The notes under the pieces were generated by a model. The model did not search any database, had not been told where the DNA came from, and saw only the letters and a list, made by a program, of their open reading frames with translations. Below, one piece after another: positions 36,901 to 50,621 of a stretch of DNA of 64,000 nucleotides. The DNA comes from Toxoplasma gondii ME49 (Eukaryota; Apicomplexa; Conoidasida; Eucoccidiorida; Sarcocystidae). Within the stretch, counting starts at the first letter, position 1. Every line of letters begins with the position of its first letter. The stretch covers positions 3,683,189 through 3,747,188 of the forward strand of contig NC_031475.1 of assembly GCF_000006565.2 (NCBI RefSeq), written 5' to 3'. The position numbers and the translations under genes are program-made.

Positions 36901-39900
36901 ACCTACGATTCAGAGTGCTGTAACAACCTTTCCTCTGTTCCCGTCCCTTACACCCTGCTTACGGGACCTGATAACGACAGCTTCTTCGGGAACCCTTGCA
37001 CCTTTTGCGGCAATTTAGAGACACCTTGTGCACTTCGATCCGTGTGACACCTTCATTTCTCCTTCGCTGGCCCTGTGGTTCGTGCAGGTTTCACCTTCTG
37101 CCTCTCTCTCCGTCTGCTGCTTCCAGCCCCATTTAAAGTGTTCGTGTCTCTCCAAAACCGTGGTGCTATTTGTTCTCCTGATGGATTCGGGTTTTACCTC
37201 AGGGCGCAACTTTTCGTCTTTCATCTGCATCTCCGGCATGCTTTGTCGCCTTCCGATATCATAAATTCCGCCGGCCCTCCCGTATACGGTGCGCATCTGT
37301 TAGCTGTCTCACTCTGCGCACGCAATGGTGTGTTCCATGTAATCCCTATGGGAGACTCATATCTTTGTCTCACCATCGTTGTCATATGCTGGTTGCGTGC
37401 TCATATGGCTTCTTCGTCAGTCCACCGATATATGTCACATGAGGCCCATTCGCGTTCGTATTTTGCATATGCTGTGAACCATGGATGCAACAATTTAAAC
37501 CGTGTGTTATCTTCAGCACCACTGCACTCTTCGCCGACGGCCAGTAACCGGATCAAATGTGTAAAGATCGATGTAAGGGATGCTTGCGCCCACGATGCAA
37601 AAGCATTTGTCTGCACATAAATTTGATTCACTAGCTTCTGTTCTGTCACATATGTTATGCCTGTGAATTTGCGGGGTCATAGTGAGGCAAAATGCACCAT
37701 CCCATGAAAGGAATAAATCCACTGGCTTAATATATGTAGGAAGCCGTATCCTGTCATTATCTTTGCCGTTTTCAGCCAACCGTGTCTCCGTGCGTATATT
37801 CGTATGTGTATTCAGATGCAAATAGATGCATACAAGTCGATGAAAGCAGACGAATGCCTATAAGCAGCTGACAGGGCATGAAACCAGCTGGGCTTGTGAG
37901 GGTCAGACTGGCTCCGCGTCACAGAGGTAGTGAATACGGCGATGCCGGTGGCTCCTCACCGATCCACTCATTCACCCATTGTTCGACAATCAGCGACACT
38001 TGTTCGTGCTTACCGTTTCTTATTCTTTTTGAATTTCTTTGTTGCTGTTGTGTCAAAAGGACGAGCTAGCATTTTGCTGTGGTTGCACGGACATCGGCGT
38101 GCCGTGTACCGGCCCTGTTTGCCTGTATGCCCGGGTTTCCTGCTGGGCACCGTTCGTCGCCGTCAGCGATCTACGCACCTACCATCACTGAACTCACCTG
38201 TATGTGGTCTTCTGTAGATACGGGTATCTCGCCATATCTGTGTACATGTACTGGACGGCCGGTGAAAGCTCCTCCTCAGTCTGTATTTCACTTTCTCTCT
38301 GGCAGCTTGACCAGCGGCTTCATGCAAGAGACATATACTACCTAGACAACTGAGCGGTGATACGGTATTTCGATCAACTTCTCTTCTCGCATCATCGGTG
38401 AAACCGGTTTCATCGTCACTGTTTCGCTGTCTGGTGCTTGCGCATTCTCGCTAACCTGCGTTGCGACAGTCGTGTTGCAGTATGGTCGTCCTTCACTTGC
38501 GTGCCTTTGCTCTTCCCATTTTTCTAGTTATCCTTTACGCATTGCTTCGCTCCATCCTGTGGCTCAGGGACGATATCCCATACCGCATTATTTTACAGTG
38601 CTCTTTGCAGTTGCCGACGTGTGAGAGTTTTCTCTGGACGTGTACTCGCATCTCTGTCGAAGTTGGGTATTATTATGTTCATTTGGTGGAAACGTAAAAA
38701 AAATCCACCAGTAACATCGTGTCTCTGTTTGGCTGTACTACTGCCTCTCGCGTAAGTCAATTGGTATCCCGATGAATAAGAAGATTTCAGAGCTGAAACA
38801 AAAGTTGCAGTGCTGCGCGTTTTATCCTCGCCCTCTAAGTGAGGGCCCGCTAAATTCGTGGACGTCTCACTTTGGGTCACTTCAATATTTACTTAACTCC
38901 TCTTCACATCTGGACAGCGAACAGCTGCGGAGCATTACTGCTTTTAATGGAATGATTTCTTACGACGTGAATTTCAAGATACTTTTTTTAAAAATTAAAC
39001 CTTTATGTAACAGAAGAAACAAGGAATGTAGTTCAAGTTCAGAAATCGTAGACGGGGAAAGCAGCCGGGAATTTTCTTCCTCTGAAAATAGAACCCAGAC
39101 TCTTTCTCTCAAGTGCTGGGTTCAGAGCGTCGTCAGACTGTTCGGCCTGTATCCGAAGGACATATTAAAACAATTTTTATTTGCTTGTGAAAACATAGAA
39201 ACTCACTTCATTCTCAAGGAGACAACCATTTATCAAATTACTTAAAATACAACTCTAACCTAGTTTTATGAACAGAATGTTAGCCTTGAGATTTTCGAAA
39301 AATTGTTCGCGCAAAATCGAAAAAAAGAAAAGGTATTTCAAGTAAAAGAGGAGTGTCGCTAAAACACCTACTTCATGTGACGACGTTGTGTCAAGCTTGC
39401 GTTGTTGCCGGGGATTTGCATTTAATTATTAAAAATGAATTTGTACCTGTCTAGAAGAGAGCATATCCGTTTTCGATTCCACATTAAGAAAACAAGAATT
39501 AGAATGTACTTTTTTCAATTACAGAAAATCATAGAGGAGCTTGTTTTAGGCCTATCACCGAAAATCTTTTTTTGTTGTAGACTTTAACAAATTTTGAATA
39601 ATAACCAAGTCAAAGAATTAATTATCATGAAATACCAAGCAACAGCGTCTTCCCGATGTGATGTCATACAGCTTTTATCTCGCACATAGGCGAGCGGAGA
39701 GGTTCAAGTACCGACTATGAGAGACGTTTTTCTAAAAGCCACAACGCTGCCACACAAGCTAACACACTCATGGTAATGAGAGCGGAAGACAGAAATGCAC
39801 AAGGCTACTGAGAAGACGCAGACGCCGATAAGCAACACAGTAGATGAAGATCGTAAATGCCAGCCAATCTCTGGAACTGGTCTTATGCACTGCTCTGCCG

Positions 39901-42900
39901 GGTACGGGTGGTGAGACTGCAGACAGAAGAACTACGTAGAACCGAGATGTTGAACACGATGAAAGTTTGCACTGGTCTCGCCTCTTGTTTTTTACCCACT
40001 TCTGCAGCCATCGAATTGAGTCATGAGGTACATGAGTTGGCGCAAGTATCCGAGGATTTGAACACAGGGGTGAACGAGAATTAGACATGCAGTAGCAGAT
40101 ACCAAGGAGAGCAACACGGAGGACGTCAAGGATCTGACGGGTTAGGCTTCACACCGGTACCTTCGTGCCGCCCTTCTTCCGGGTACTACACTCATTCTGT
40201 CCTTAGTGTCGATGTGAACTGTGTGCCGCCCTGTAAGTTTTGTTTACTTGGGGAACACACGCGTGAAGTCGAACCTCCGCGCTTCGTGAATGACCGAACG
40301 AGTGAGGAAGCGACAACGGAATGATTCATTCATTCACGCTAAGGGATTCTTTCAGCTTGCATAGACTGTTGATTGAGTGAACTCAAAGTAAGACGGAGAC
40401 TTGAAAAGGACAGCAACACGAGCAAGCAGAGCAAGGCGAAAGGGTTAGAACTCCAAACACGCCACACTTGGTTCTCCACGCCACACAACAGGCACACACC
40501 CGAAAAATGTCAACGCCCTTCAGTGAGTTTTGATTGCGTGACAATGAAGACGCAAGAGCCACAAGTTCAAAATCAAACAGGAGGGTGAGGATGTGCCCTT
40601 GAGTGCGACAACACAGGAACGAGAGGAAGCCTGGAAAGCCACTCGCCACGGGACGATGACACCACTTCATAAGAAAGTGTATTTACGTAGACCCTCAACA
40701 AGAAACAGGATGTGAGTTCGATGAAACGGTAAAGACAGTGGAGGAACAGTAATATTGCGGAGGTCGAGGGACAAGAGACGTTTCCGTTCAGTGTTATTGT
40801 CACTATCTTGGACCGTGAATTGTGGGCTCATGCCTCTTTCCTCGTAACCACTTTTCGTTCAATCGATTCACGTCCCAGCCACAGTGGTATTTTGGAACGG
40901 GCGTGCGAAGTCAAGTGGTACCCGCGCGATCGATAAGCAGCGCCAGAGAGATGACACGTAGATAGATGAGACCAGGATACGCAGATACCGGACAATCATG
41001 GATGATATGGAGTAACCGAAGAGCATGTCTGAACGGATTTTGTATCCGAATGACAGCTTCTTGCTCCCTGCTTTAGGACACCTCATTCGTTTTGGCCTTC
41101 CTCTGGATGTGTACTGTGTGCACCACTTCCAGTTTCATCAGGTGTCAGGGTTACACACACGGATGCAAACGATAACTCACGTTCTCTGAGTCGCTGTAGG
41201 TGAGGATGGAATACAGAAAATGGAAACATGTGTCTGACTGCGTAGGAACGGCGCATGCACAAGACATTGCAGACTTACCAGTGGTAGGATTTGCTATGTA
41301 ATATAGATGAGGAGAGCTGGCGGCAGTCTGCACCCGCGGTAGGGAGCAGGCAAAACACTGGGTAACGACAGCGGGCGAGGCCTGAATAACCGTACGTCCA
41401 AACTGACAGTTCACTCGCCTTTGATATGCTGGCCACAAATAGAGGCAGGGTGTGTTTACGCTGATTTTTACGTCACTGGTTGTCAATCATTGGTGTTTAA
41501 ATTAGAACCTGTTGTTTCAATTAAAGAAGCTTAGACGTGGATGGAGGCTTTCAGGTGTATGTTAGGTACGGGTAGAGTGCAGGTGCCCGTGGAGAGTCTT
41601 ATCAGTTCGGAGCGGCGGTACGATAAGGCGTCTCTGGGGAGGAGATATGTTTCTGTTGTTCAAGACCTCAGAGTGACGCGTTCTTAAATGCCCTTCTCCC
41701 CATACTTATTCATGAAAACCGTATATGGGATTCCTCCAGGGATTCCAACCACTACAGTTGCAATTGTTTGCAATGGTGCATGCCTAGCTGCGGGTGTATC
41801 GTGTTTGGTGCAGCTGGACGAGGGCAGTTACGTGCTTCCTCCTCTGTGTGATGATGACTTCCTCCTGTTTGCGTTCTTGGTGGTGCACCGTTTAAATTTT
41901 GTTGCCCCATCTGTCTGGACGGGTCGGACAGAAGGTGAAAAGTGGACACACGATATGACTGCCGCATTGTTTACGGTCCTTCACCACTCGCTTGCACGAT
42001 TACGGGGTCAAGCGGCACGGGGTGGGCGGGGGGGGGGCTAGCGAAGTGAGGGGTTTTCATGCGCGAGCGGGCTGCTTGTAGGCTCTGACCCTCCATCTCC
42101 CTTCGTTGAAATCGCTACTCCTCCGGGAAAAAAAGTTACATTCACTTTTGGTATCAGCCGTTGAAGATGTTCAATGTTTTGGCTGCGTCTTGGATCATTT
42201 CCCCTGGCCCTTGCGTTAACACCTGCATTAATTAACGCTCCCTCCAGCACACTGAATGAACCTCGAGGTCGCGGAAACCGGGCTGTCGCATGTACGGCGC
42301 GGTCGATGGGGTGCGGCTCCAGGTTTTTTTGCCGCCCCCCCAAAGGAAACCTTCCTTTCGAGGGAATAGATACTGTGTAGCAGAAGTGCTCACAACAGAG
42401 TTTAACTGGCCATGGTTTCCTGTTTATTGAGAGCATGCACAGTTTATCCGAGATTTTTCTGTTTTCGCATGGATGAATCGGAAAGTCGTGCCAGTTGTGC
42501 CATTGTTGCCGTCAAGCGGTTGGGTGGCCGTCGACCAACGCATTCTCCCATTGAGACTAACGCTTGACGGAAGAAAGAACGCGTAACGGCCCACTGTTAT
42601 AGGACTCATATCGCCGTTAGTCCATCCCAAACCTTCCACGTGGACCTATAACGCGGGCGAAGGAGCAGTTCTTCCGACGCTGTGTTCCTACTGCACGAAA
42701 GCGTACGCCGTCACTCACTGGCGGCCCTAGGAGAGACAGCACTGTGACAGCCGCCTACCAAAGCGTAACAGGAATCATTCAGTCCGATTTTTGTTTAACG
42801 TTGTGGTTGTTCCTTCACCGCCTTGAGGACGGATCCTGCGGATGGAGCTGGGAGTTGGATCTACTCAGTGACTCCGGCGGCATTCAGTGACGAAACGTTC

Positions 42901-43672
42901 GGCAGAGAAGTGTCACTGAAACGGTGCAGTTGTAGAAGGCAGATTTTGAGTAACTAGGGTGGCGAAGCTTTGAAGCGACGAGAATGGTCACGGGAAAGAG
43001 TCTGGGTAGCCACGCAGGTTCGTGGTGAGTGGAAGGTAGCTGAAGTATGACGAAAGTGAAAAGACAGTATGGAATGTGGGGCGGAGACACGAAGCAAGCT
43101 CCAGAGGAACAAATCACAGGCGAGGAGTGCGTGTCCTCATGGTCTTCGTGACAAATTATGACGTATGTTCCCACATCAATCGCCGAATGTCCGGATGCAT
43201 CTCTTTCTTACAATTGCCAAAGCACTCTTCGTCCCCTAGTCTCTGCCATCCTGTCCTGTGACTCTTGTTTACCCTTCTGCTCCTCGGCTTGCCCACACGA
43301 ACGCATCTTCTTTGTTCACATAGACACATGCGCATCGCCTCGTTCGCACGGTATTCTCCCCTCTGTCGAATTACCTTAAAACTCTTGCAGCTGTACCTCA
43401 CGATCCCTCGTGATCGATTTTCCGCATGTCGACATGAGTATCCTCCTCTCGTGGTGTTCCTGTCTCTCCCCCATCTTCATTCTTTTATCCCACTGGTTTT
43501 CGGTATCTCTCCACACATAACGGTGCAATTCATGGTCCAACAGGTTTCTCAATTTCACTGCGTGTCTGCTCTTTGATTCGCTCCACCCTGCTCTGGCGTG
43601 GTGACAGTGGGTGTTCCCTGTCACTCTTCCTCAGCTTTCGAACCATCTTAAGCCTTTTGACAGAGGAAGACC
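33973..43672. other. 9.7-kb region without a supported gene
   Basis: It lies between divergent genes: the phosphodiesterase runs left and the exported-type gene runs right, so both promoters should be here. Open frames up to 181 codons occur (37075-37620 plus; 36372-36791 minus) but have no domain, no consistent splice partners and composition like random frames. A pure G run lies at about 42027-42037. The AT-rich island at 38.7-39.65 kb is listed separately. Confidence 0.55.
38772..39245 (+). other. ORF of unknown origin inside an AT-rich island
   Basis: A 157-codon frame with a lysine-, leucine- and serine-rich product, in a stretch (about 38700-39650) visibly richer in A and T than its surroundings, with oligo-A and oligo-T runs and AAATTAAACC-like words. 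It starts MNKKISELKQKLQ and ends ENIETHFILKETTIYQIT. No domain is recognised. It could be an inserted organellar or other foreign fragment, a diverged mobile-element remnant, or chance. Downstream sequence to about 39650 keeps the same composition but has no long frame. Confidence 0.3.
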
Positions 43673-46600
43673 TTGGGTTTTGCCAGACGATACACACATT
43701 TCATTCTTGATGCCACACACATCAAGATGAGGCTGGATGCTCCCGAGAGTCCCCTTGGGGACGTTGTGTTTTCTACTGCTTCGTCTTCTTCTCCCCATTC
43801 TGTTGCTTCATCATCTTCCTCTAGGCCACTGGGGGTCACAAGCCTACTTAAGGGCGCAATGGAAAGCGATCATGAAGAAGGAGAACTGCTGATGCAGTCA
43901 GAAACCATCCCCCCGAGAGCTTTTGTCGGGACACCTTCGTTGCACAACACTCCGTCTGAGCAGACTTCCGCAGATCACGCTGGAAAAACGAGACGAGTGT
44001 CTCGCCCGCTGCAGCGGATATTGAGGCGAAGTGGAAACAGTACCGGATACCGCTCTCGAGCCCTTACACCCATAATTCTGGCTGTCCTGTCTGCTTGTCT
44101 AGTTTCCCTGAAACTCTTCTACCTCGCCTGTGTTCGTTCGACAAACATGACGCTCCCCGCGTCCACATCGTCGTCTTCTTCCTCGCTGGAATTCGCTTCC
44201 CGCTTGCTTCCTCGGTTTCGAGCTTCCCCCTTCTCTTCGGGTTCTGACGACGCCGGGTCTTCGATTCGGCGACTAGCAGATTCTCAGGGGGGAGCACCCA
44301 ACCAAGGGATGCCGCGCAACAGTGAACTTTGCCACACAGGAGAGGGCAGCGGCGAAGAAGGACCGGAACAGAGAGCATCCGGCGAAAATCTAGCACGAAA
44401 CGAAGAGAGTCCGGTGCAACCTTCAACTGGAAGAGAGTTACGAGGGCAAGCGCGGCAGGAATTGGGAGAGCAAGAGACCGACGACACGGTTCCCACCCAA
44501 GGAGGTGGCTGTAAGGCGACACGCATAGTTGTGTTGCTTTCGCCATGTACTTGTAAAGTAACTGCGTTTGTCGCATTTAAAGTTTTAGTGATATGCTCAC
44601 GTGCAAATAATGTGATTCCTGGTCATATGCTTTATGGGTTGTATTGGCCGTTTGCATCTTCGTATCCCCGCTACCTGGGCTACTTTGGCGTCCACTCTTC
44701 TGTTGAGCCGCGTCAGGCTTTCCCTGTGTCAACCTTCCTTGGTCGATCTGCCCTTGTTCCATTCTTTTCGTTTTCGTCGCCTAACGCATGGTGGAACGCA
44801 ACAGAAAAAAGCCTTCTGCTTCGACTGTTGCAGTTATGCTTGAATTGCTTCGTAGTCAGTTCCCCTCGCCGTTCTTATCCGTTTCCACGTCCTCTCTCTC
44901 TAGCCACACGTTCACCGTTGCACAGGGCATTACATAAACCTTGGTCACTATGCCGTATGCGAGTGCTCGTGTCGTTTTTTTCGAGTAATTTTCACCACCT
45001 GCCTGGTTTGTTCAGACTCATGAGGTCTGCTTTGTTCGTGCGCATTTACTGTGTGTGACGCGTTTCTCGTTCACAGCATCTCCGGAACGTGATCAAAATA
45101 CGATGCGAGGGCGAAAGCGGAAGATTTCTGTGGAGCATGAAGATGACGCAGACAACGGCGTGGATGTTGATGAGACGTCAGGCAGTGTGTTAGCACTGAC
45201 GGAGTTGCTGATGAGCTCAACAAAGTCAGATCCCCTAAACGATCCATACGCAGAATCAAATGAAGAAGAGTTGCAACGCCTCCTCATCGAGCCAGAGGAC
45301 ATCCCTGATGGTAAGGGGAGAGTAAAGCGAAGCAATGAGCTTCGCATAGGAGGAGTCGAGCAGGCTGAATTATCGACGAGGCAACATATCAGCACATATG
45401 TAACTTTGTCGAACATTGACGTATTGCCACCCTAACTGGCCTTTCTTATATTACGTGATCTTCTCTGGTGGGATGCATTACGCAACAAAGAACGCGCGTG
45501 CGGTAGCATGCTTTACTTTTAAGACACCTTGGATGCCACATAGAGTCCTAATCATGCATATCGCCAACCCGACACCTACTCAGTGAGTTAAATGCCCACT
45601 CACGCTCTTCTCCTTGATGGTACTGCCTCATTAAGCAAAGCAACATCAAAGGATATCCTCGTCGGCTGCCTGCTTACGCGCCTCAAACATAGGGTGGTTC
45701 CTGCGACGCTTTAATGATATCAATGCTTCCACCAGTGGGGAATTCCCCTTTCTGCTCCGCCTTCTCTGTGTGTGCCTTTTCTTCACTTCTTTCTCGAGGG
45801 TGACGCTGCTTCCACCTGCAGGCCGTCTCCAAAAGTGCTCTGCTCGTCGCCTATTTCCACGCCACGCTTTTGTGTATGCGTGATTTCCTGTTGTTGGTTG
45901 TTCAGCGCAACATGCAGACACTGCGATGCGCATGTACTTTCGCCTGTTCGACAACGCCTTGAAAAGAGTCTATCTACATCCGTGGCGTTCCGGCAATACG
46001 ACAGTCTCTACTCTTAACAGTTTACTACGCCTTTTCGCCCAAGTTGTATTTTGGTCGAACAAATTCGAGATGCTGTATCCTCGGTGGCCGACTTGTCAGG
46101 ACGCACCCCTTCGTGCCAGAACGTTTGAGGTAAAGAAGCGTGTGGAGTCGCTAGTACGACGGACACTTCGCGACTTGTTCGGCGATCGATTGGTCCACTT
46201 CACACCGCAGTTGGAACTCCAGCTTCTTCGAACAGCGGTCGGGGCCTCACGTGGTGTCCACCATCCTCTTCCATTGGACTCCCCCGTTCAGCCGGTAATT
46301 CTTGAACGGGACTTGGCAGATCCATTTACCTCACATTTTCAACACAGGAGATTTGGTAAGGAAAGAAGGGGACACGCAGACACACAGTAAGAACGAGATG
46401 AAAGCAGAGGAGGCGCAGCAAACAACCAAGACAAGTTAGCACATCGGGGGCGGCCTCATATGTGTGCACGTCTGTGAAAAAGGATGGGGTGTGTGCTAAA
46501 GTGAGGGGGGCCGAACCGTGATACAGAGATACACATCGTACGTAACCGTGTCAGCTAAATCAGGGACGTGTTGCGCTCCCCAGGGCGGCTCACAGTTACG

Positions 46601-49600
46601 TATTTCAATTTGTAATGGAAACCGGTGGTATGTAGTTACTCGACAACAGCACTAGCTACGGCTATACGAAGTAATTTCTCATCTTTTCGAATCTGTGATA
46701 GGCACCTGAAAGCCACTTTGTCTCGCCATAGCATTCCAGCGTTTTGCAAAACTCATAGAGGCTTCTTTCCCGTTGCTCCGCAAAGGAGAATCCGTTCAAT
46801 TAATGAGTGGAGCGATGTTCATGTCTACTGGAAACGTGAATGCTCACCCGACATTCCTTCATTCTATATGATACTCTAGCTGCGTGTCTTCCCCGGATTA
46901 TCTTAATTTTGTGTCTGCGTATGTGATAGTACGTGAGGTGATTTCGCTTACGTCCGACCGAAGGCGCTGCATATTTTTGCGAGTTTCGGAGTGCATGTGT
47001 ATTAGTGAGGTTTTAGGGTCCCACCTAGTTGTGGTCCTCTCGGTCAATGCCTATGTCCGACTCCATTTGTGTGTTTTCATTTCCCCACGTAGGTGCAGGT
47101 GTCCACGTACGTTTACCACGTGTTAAATGTCTTCCCAACACATCTGTTGTTGTACCGTCACTCGTCCTACACTTGCCTGCATTCACTGATTTGGACAGTA
47201 CATACCATCGAACATGGTTATGCGTTTTGCAGACGCACCTACACAGATCCCCCCGCCATGGTGATTGTCTAGGACTTTAGACACAGTAGTCACGATGCAC
47301 GGACGTGTCCGAAGTTAGAGTCATATGGATGAGGGACGCTGCTGTGTCAATCCATTGCCGATAACTAAATGCATATCTGTGGGAATATGAATATCTGCAC
47401 AATGGGGGACCATGGTGCGTCTGCCAGGGAGCCGGCGGCTGCCGGCCGAGTCACACAGCCTCTACAAGAGTGCCTGGATATGTGTTTGCGAAGTAGAATA
47501 TCTACGGCCGAAAGCGTACTCCTTGCCTAGAATGATGAGACGTTTTACGTTTAGGTGTTAACATACATTCCTGCGCACATGTAGGTCTCCCATGAAACAA
47601 GCACACCGCCTTGTGCACTTATAGCACTGGTTTCCCATCTTTGCGAGCACGTAGTCATACTGCGGGTCTCCAACAGCAGCGTACATCTTGCTGCATTGAG
47701 ACAAATGACGGCTGGCTACTGCTGCGTGCAAGACACAGTGTATCAGCTAGCTGAACCTATGTTCTGCGACTGTTCTGCAATGCTACTTAGATTTGAGAAG
47801 TCGCCTGGAAGGGCGCATGATCATCAAGGATTTTGCGGGATGGCTACGGCGACATCCCCACATCAGCAACTGTGAGCGAGAAATGCTTGCCCTGATGAGA
47901 CACCAGGAATTAGAAACATGCGTACAGGAGAGAGGCAGAACACTAGTTTGACGCGTCTTCGAGATAGCACCAGATCGACTGTCTCGTGCACTATTATTAC
48001 CTTTTTGCCGTCAGTGGAGAGCCTAATTTCCCGTTGATTTGCCGTTTTCTGTTCCAGCTTTTGTATTTCTGTTCGGGTCCGTCGTCCAACGCCTAATATC
48101 CCCTTTTCTCTTTCAGAGTCTGCGCCAGCGGTTATCTCTAATACCAACTGCTGATATGGTAGTTCTTGCCTTGCTTGCAGGCGTGCATAGGCTTGTTTTT
48201 CTTGGTTCTTGGAGGTGATGCAGCTCAATCAAGTGACTGCGGTTGGCTGCAGCATGGCACAGCCAGCGAACCGAGATTGTGAAGAGCCATCTACAACCAA
48301 TATATTCGATTGTAGTGTTCCACTCGTGTTCGCGTCGTTTCCCATCCGTTTTCTCCTTTGCTATGTCCCTTTAGTGGTAAAAGAGGACAACCTCCTGAAA
48401 GCTGCTGTTCGAGCACAAGACGCAGGTACGTGGGCCAGGCCGGCACGGTGGCAAACGAAGATCTTTCAGGTTATCCGAGAGCATTTGTGTGCTCCGGTGC
48501 GTGTGGGAGGGATATGACAAGTTATAAGATCAAGTTTTGTGTGACTCGCCACGAATGCTCCTCACTTGGCACACGTAGGCCGCTGTTGGGGCAATATTCT
48601 ACGCAAGACGACAGGTAATGCACGTCAGCTTCCCAGGTTTTGAACCACAAACATTACTGTGCATGACTATAGGTGCGTAAACATGGTCCTGCCACGATCT
48701 ATGAACCTATCCTTATGTGCATATACGTCCCGTTTCTATAACGGGTGTGGGGACTCTTGGGTTGGGGTTGGCGCGAGTTGTGCCACTGTTGTGGTTCCCT
48801 TTGGAAGACGCAAGACACGGGAGCATGCTGGAGGTTTGTTACGTTCCGTACAGTTGTAGGTAAAACGTATGTTAGAGACTTAGACTAGCGTTGGATCACA
48901 TTGTTTCATTCGATAGTCCACGCTCAATCTTACCATACATAATACTTTGATGATGTGCAAGACCATACAGTCATAAACTCATTCGTGCCTATGATGGGCT
49001 GCTTATTCTAACTCCAGGGCTAACTCGTTTGTTCTGATGTCTCTACCGGCGCTGCCGCAGGTGTTGCAGCCTGTTTGCTGTTCACAGTGAACCAAGTTGT
49101 CCAGACGTGTTCTGGTGGGTTGACATATCTCTTGTGTGTCCTTTTTAGTTGACGCAGTTAAGCCAAAGGGCGCGAGGGCTCGGTTGTCCACTACTTCGAG
49201 GAAGCAGAGCGATGCGCTGCACGACGTCCGGCTTTCCGTTAGGTCATCGGCGCGGGGGGACCCGGACGAAGCACTCGAATCGCCCTGGACTGCTGGACAG
49301 CTATTTATAGAAGATCTTCCGCTATCAGGTTTGTGTTTAGATGCTCCTTGTTTGCGGTTGCATTTGAAGGATTCTAGAACCGTTTACTGCTGCACAATCC
49401 CTCCGTGATTGCTTTGTCCTCACCTGAATACTGGCACGCATTTATACATATTTACATATATATCTACCTTAAGAGGTCTACACCAATGCCATTATGGAGC
49501 TGTAAGTATTGGCTTGCTTGGCCAAAATCCCAGGTCAAGGGTCAACGGTTGGTGTCTCAAATGGATAACTATGTACAGGCGTATATGTTTATTCATGTAA

Positions 49601-50621
49601 AAAGATAACAGTCCGAGGAATGCAGCGGGTGGAAAGATAGACTTACGAATCAGCTGGAATCGAATATCTTGTGAGAAATTCGACTGTTCTGGAGGACGCA
49701 TGGATGGGATCGTGCATGAGCTTATATCGCGTGCCTTTTGGCCACGACAACAGTAGCTCCCGGCGAGTACCCGAAAACACCGTTGTATTGATGGTCAATG
49801 TAGTGACTGTATCTCATAGTCCTGAACCATCCACCGTCTCACTGCCACCGGCCGACTTAGAGAGCTAGGACACATGCGGATCCGGGTGGCCTGGTCGCTC
49901 GTTTGACCGCCATGCAAATTACGTTGGGCAGTTCCGAGAATGCGTTGGTTAGTGGCGCGCCCTTTCAGAGGATGACCACGGCTCCAACCATTAAGCTGAA
50001 AGGACCTGAGTGCTGGCACAACCAGTGGCGCAGTGACACTCACTCGTTCTGTCCGCTCCACATGCAGGCGTCTACGTTGTCTTCACCATGTTGCCCTGTC
50101 TTCTGTCCTCAGTTGCGCCACCTTCCTCGTGGGCTCTGGCCATCTCGGAACAGTCTGAGCTGGCTCTAAGCAGGCTCCATATGAGCCGGTTACGCCTGAA
50201 GAGTGTGCCAACGGAGACAACGTTGGAGTCCGTTCTCGCGCATATCGCGACTTCAGACCTTCTTCTCGGTAGAATCGCTTCTCTGCGCGAAGCGTATCCG
50301 GAACTGGAGAGTCACATTTTAGTAGAGCAAGCCAAAACCCGCATTCTTAAGGGGCTGAAACAAGCCTGGAGCAGCCTTCATGTTGGAGAGGCTTCAGCGC
50401 AGAAGCTCAGAATCAAGTTGGTGGACTGTGTCAGTCGTGCATCTGCTGACATCAGAACAAAGGCAGCGTCCGAGTTCGAAGGCTTGGGCCTTCAAAAGAT
50501 GCTTGACTACCTCCAGAAACGTGAGGAAATGCAAGAGGGGATCATCTGCATTCCAGTGAAGAGAAGACGGAAGCTAAACGCAATCATATGCAAAGGGGTA
50601 ACGTTAAAGCACTATGTTTAA
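43673..50621 (+). CDS. Multi-exon signal-anchor protein with RRLAD (TEXEL-like) motif; coccidian-specific family, unnamed
   Basis: Proposed exons are 43673-44510, 45077-45310, 45906-46355, 48375-48425, optionally 48579-48614, 49149-49328 and 50113-50621; every junction is phase 1 and the product is about 753-765 aa. Exon 1 has an acidic cytosolic-like head (SDHEEGELL), basic residues, a membrane span at 131-153 (LTPIILAVLSACLVSLKLFY) and, about 45 residues later, RRLAD at 199-203. This fits the RRLxE-like site cleaved by the Golgi protease ASP5 in exported dense-granule proteins. Exon 2 is acidic with LALTELLMSS and EEELQRLLIEPED. Exon 3 is a 149-residue helical segment. The last exon (169 aa) is helical with LREAYPELESHI and a basic tail. 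I do not know a name or function; secretion into the vacuole or host is an inference. The start could instead be the ATG at 43727. The coding sequence has no counterpart among conserved enzymes. Confidence 0.66.

Noticed and set aside
47232..47259. Possible 28-nt exon following ttttgcag
   Set aside because: It would enter in phase 1 and leave in phase 2, breaking the uniform phase of the gene.
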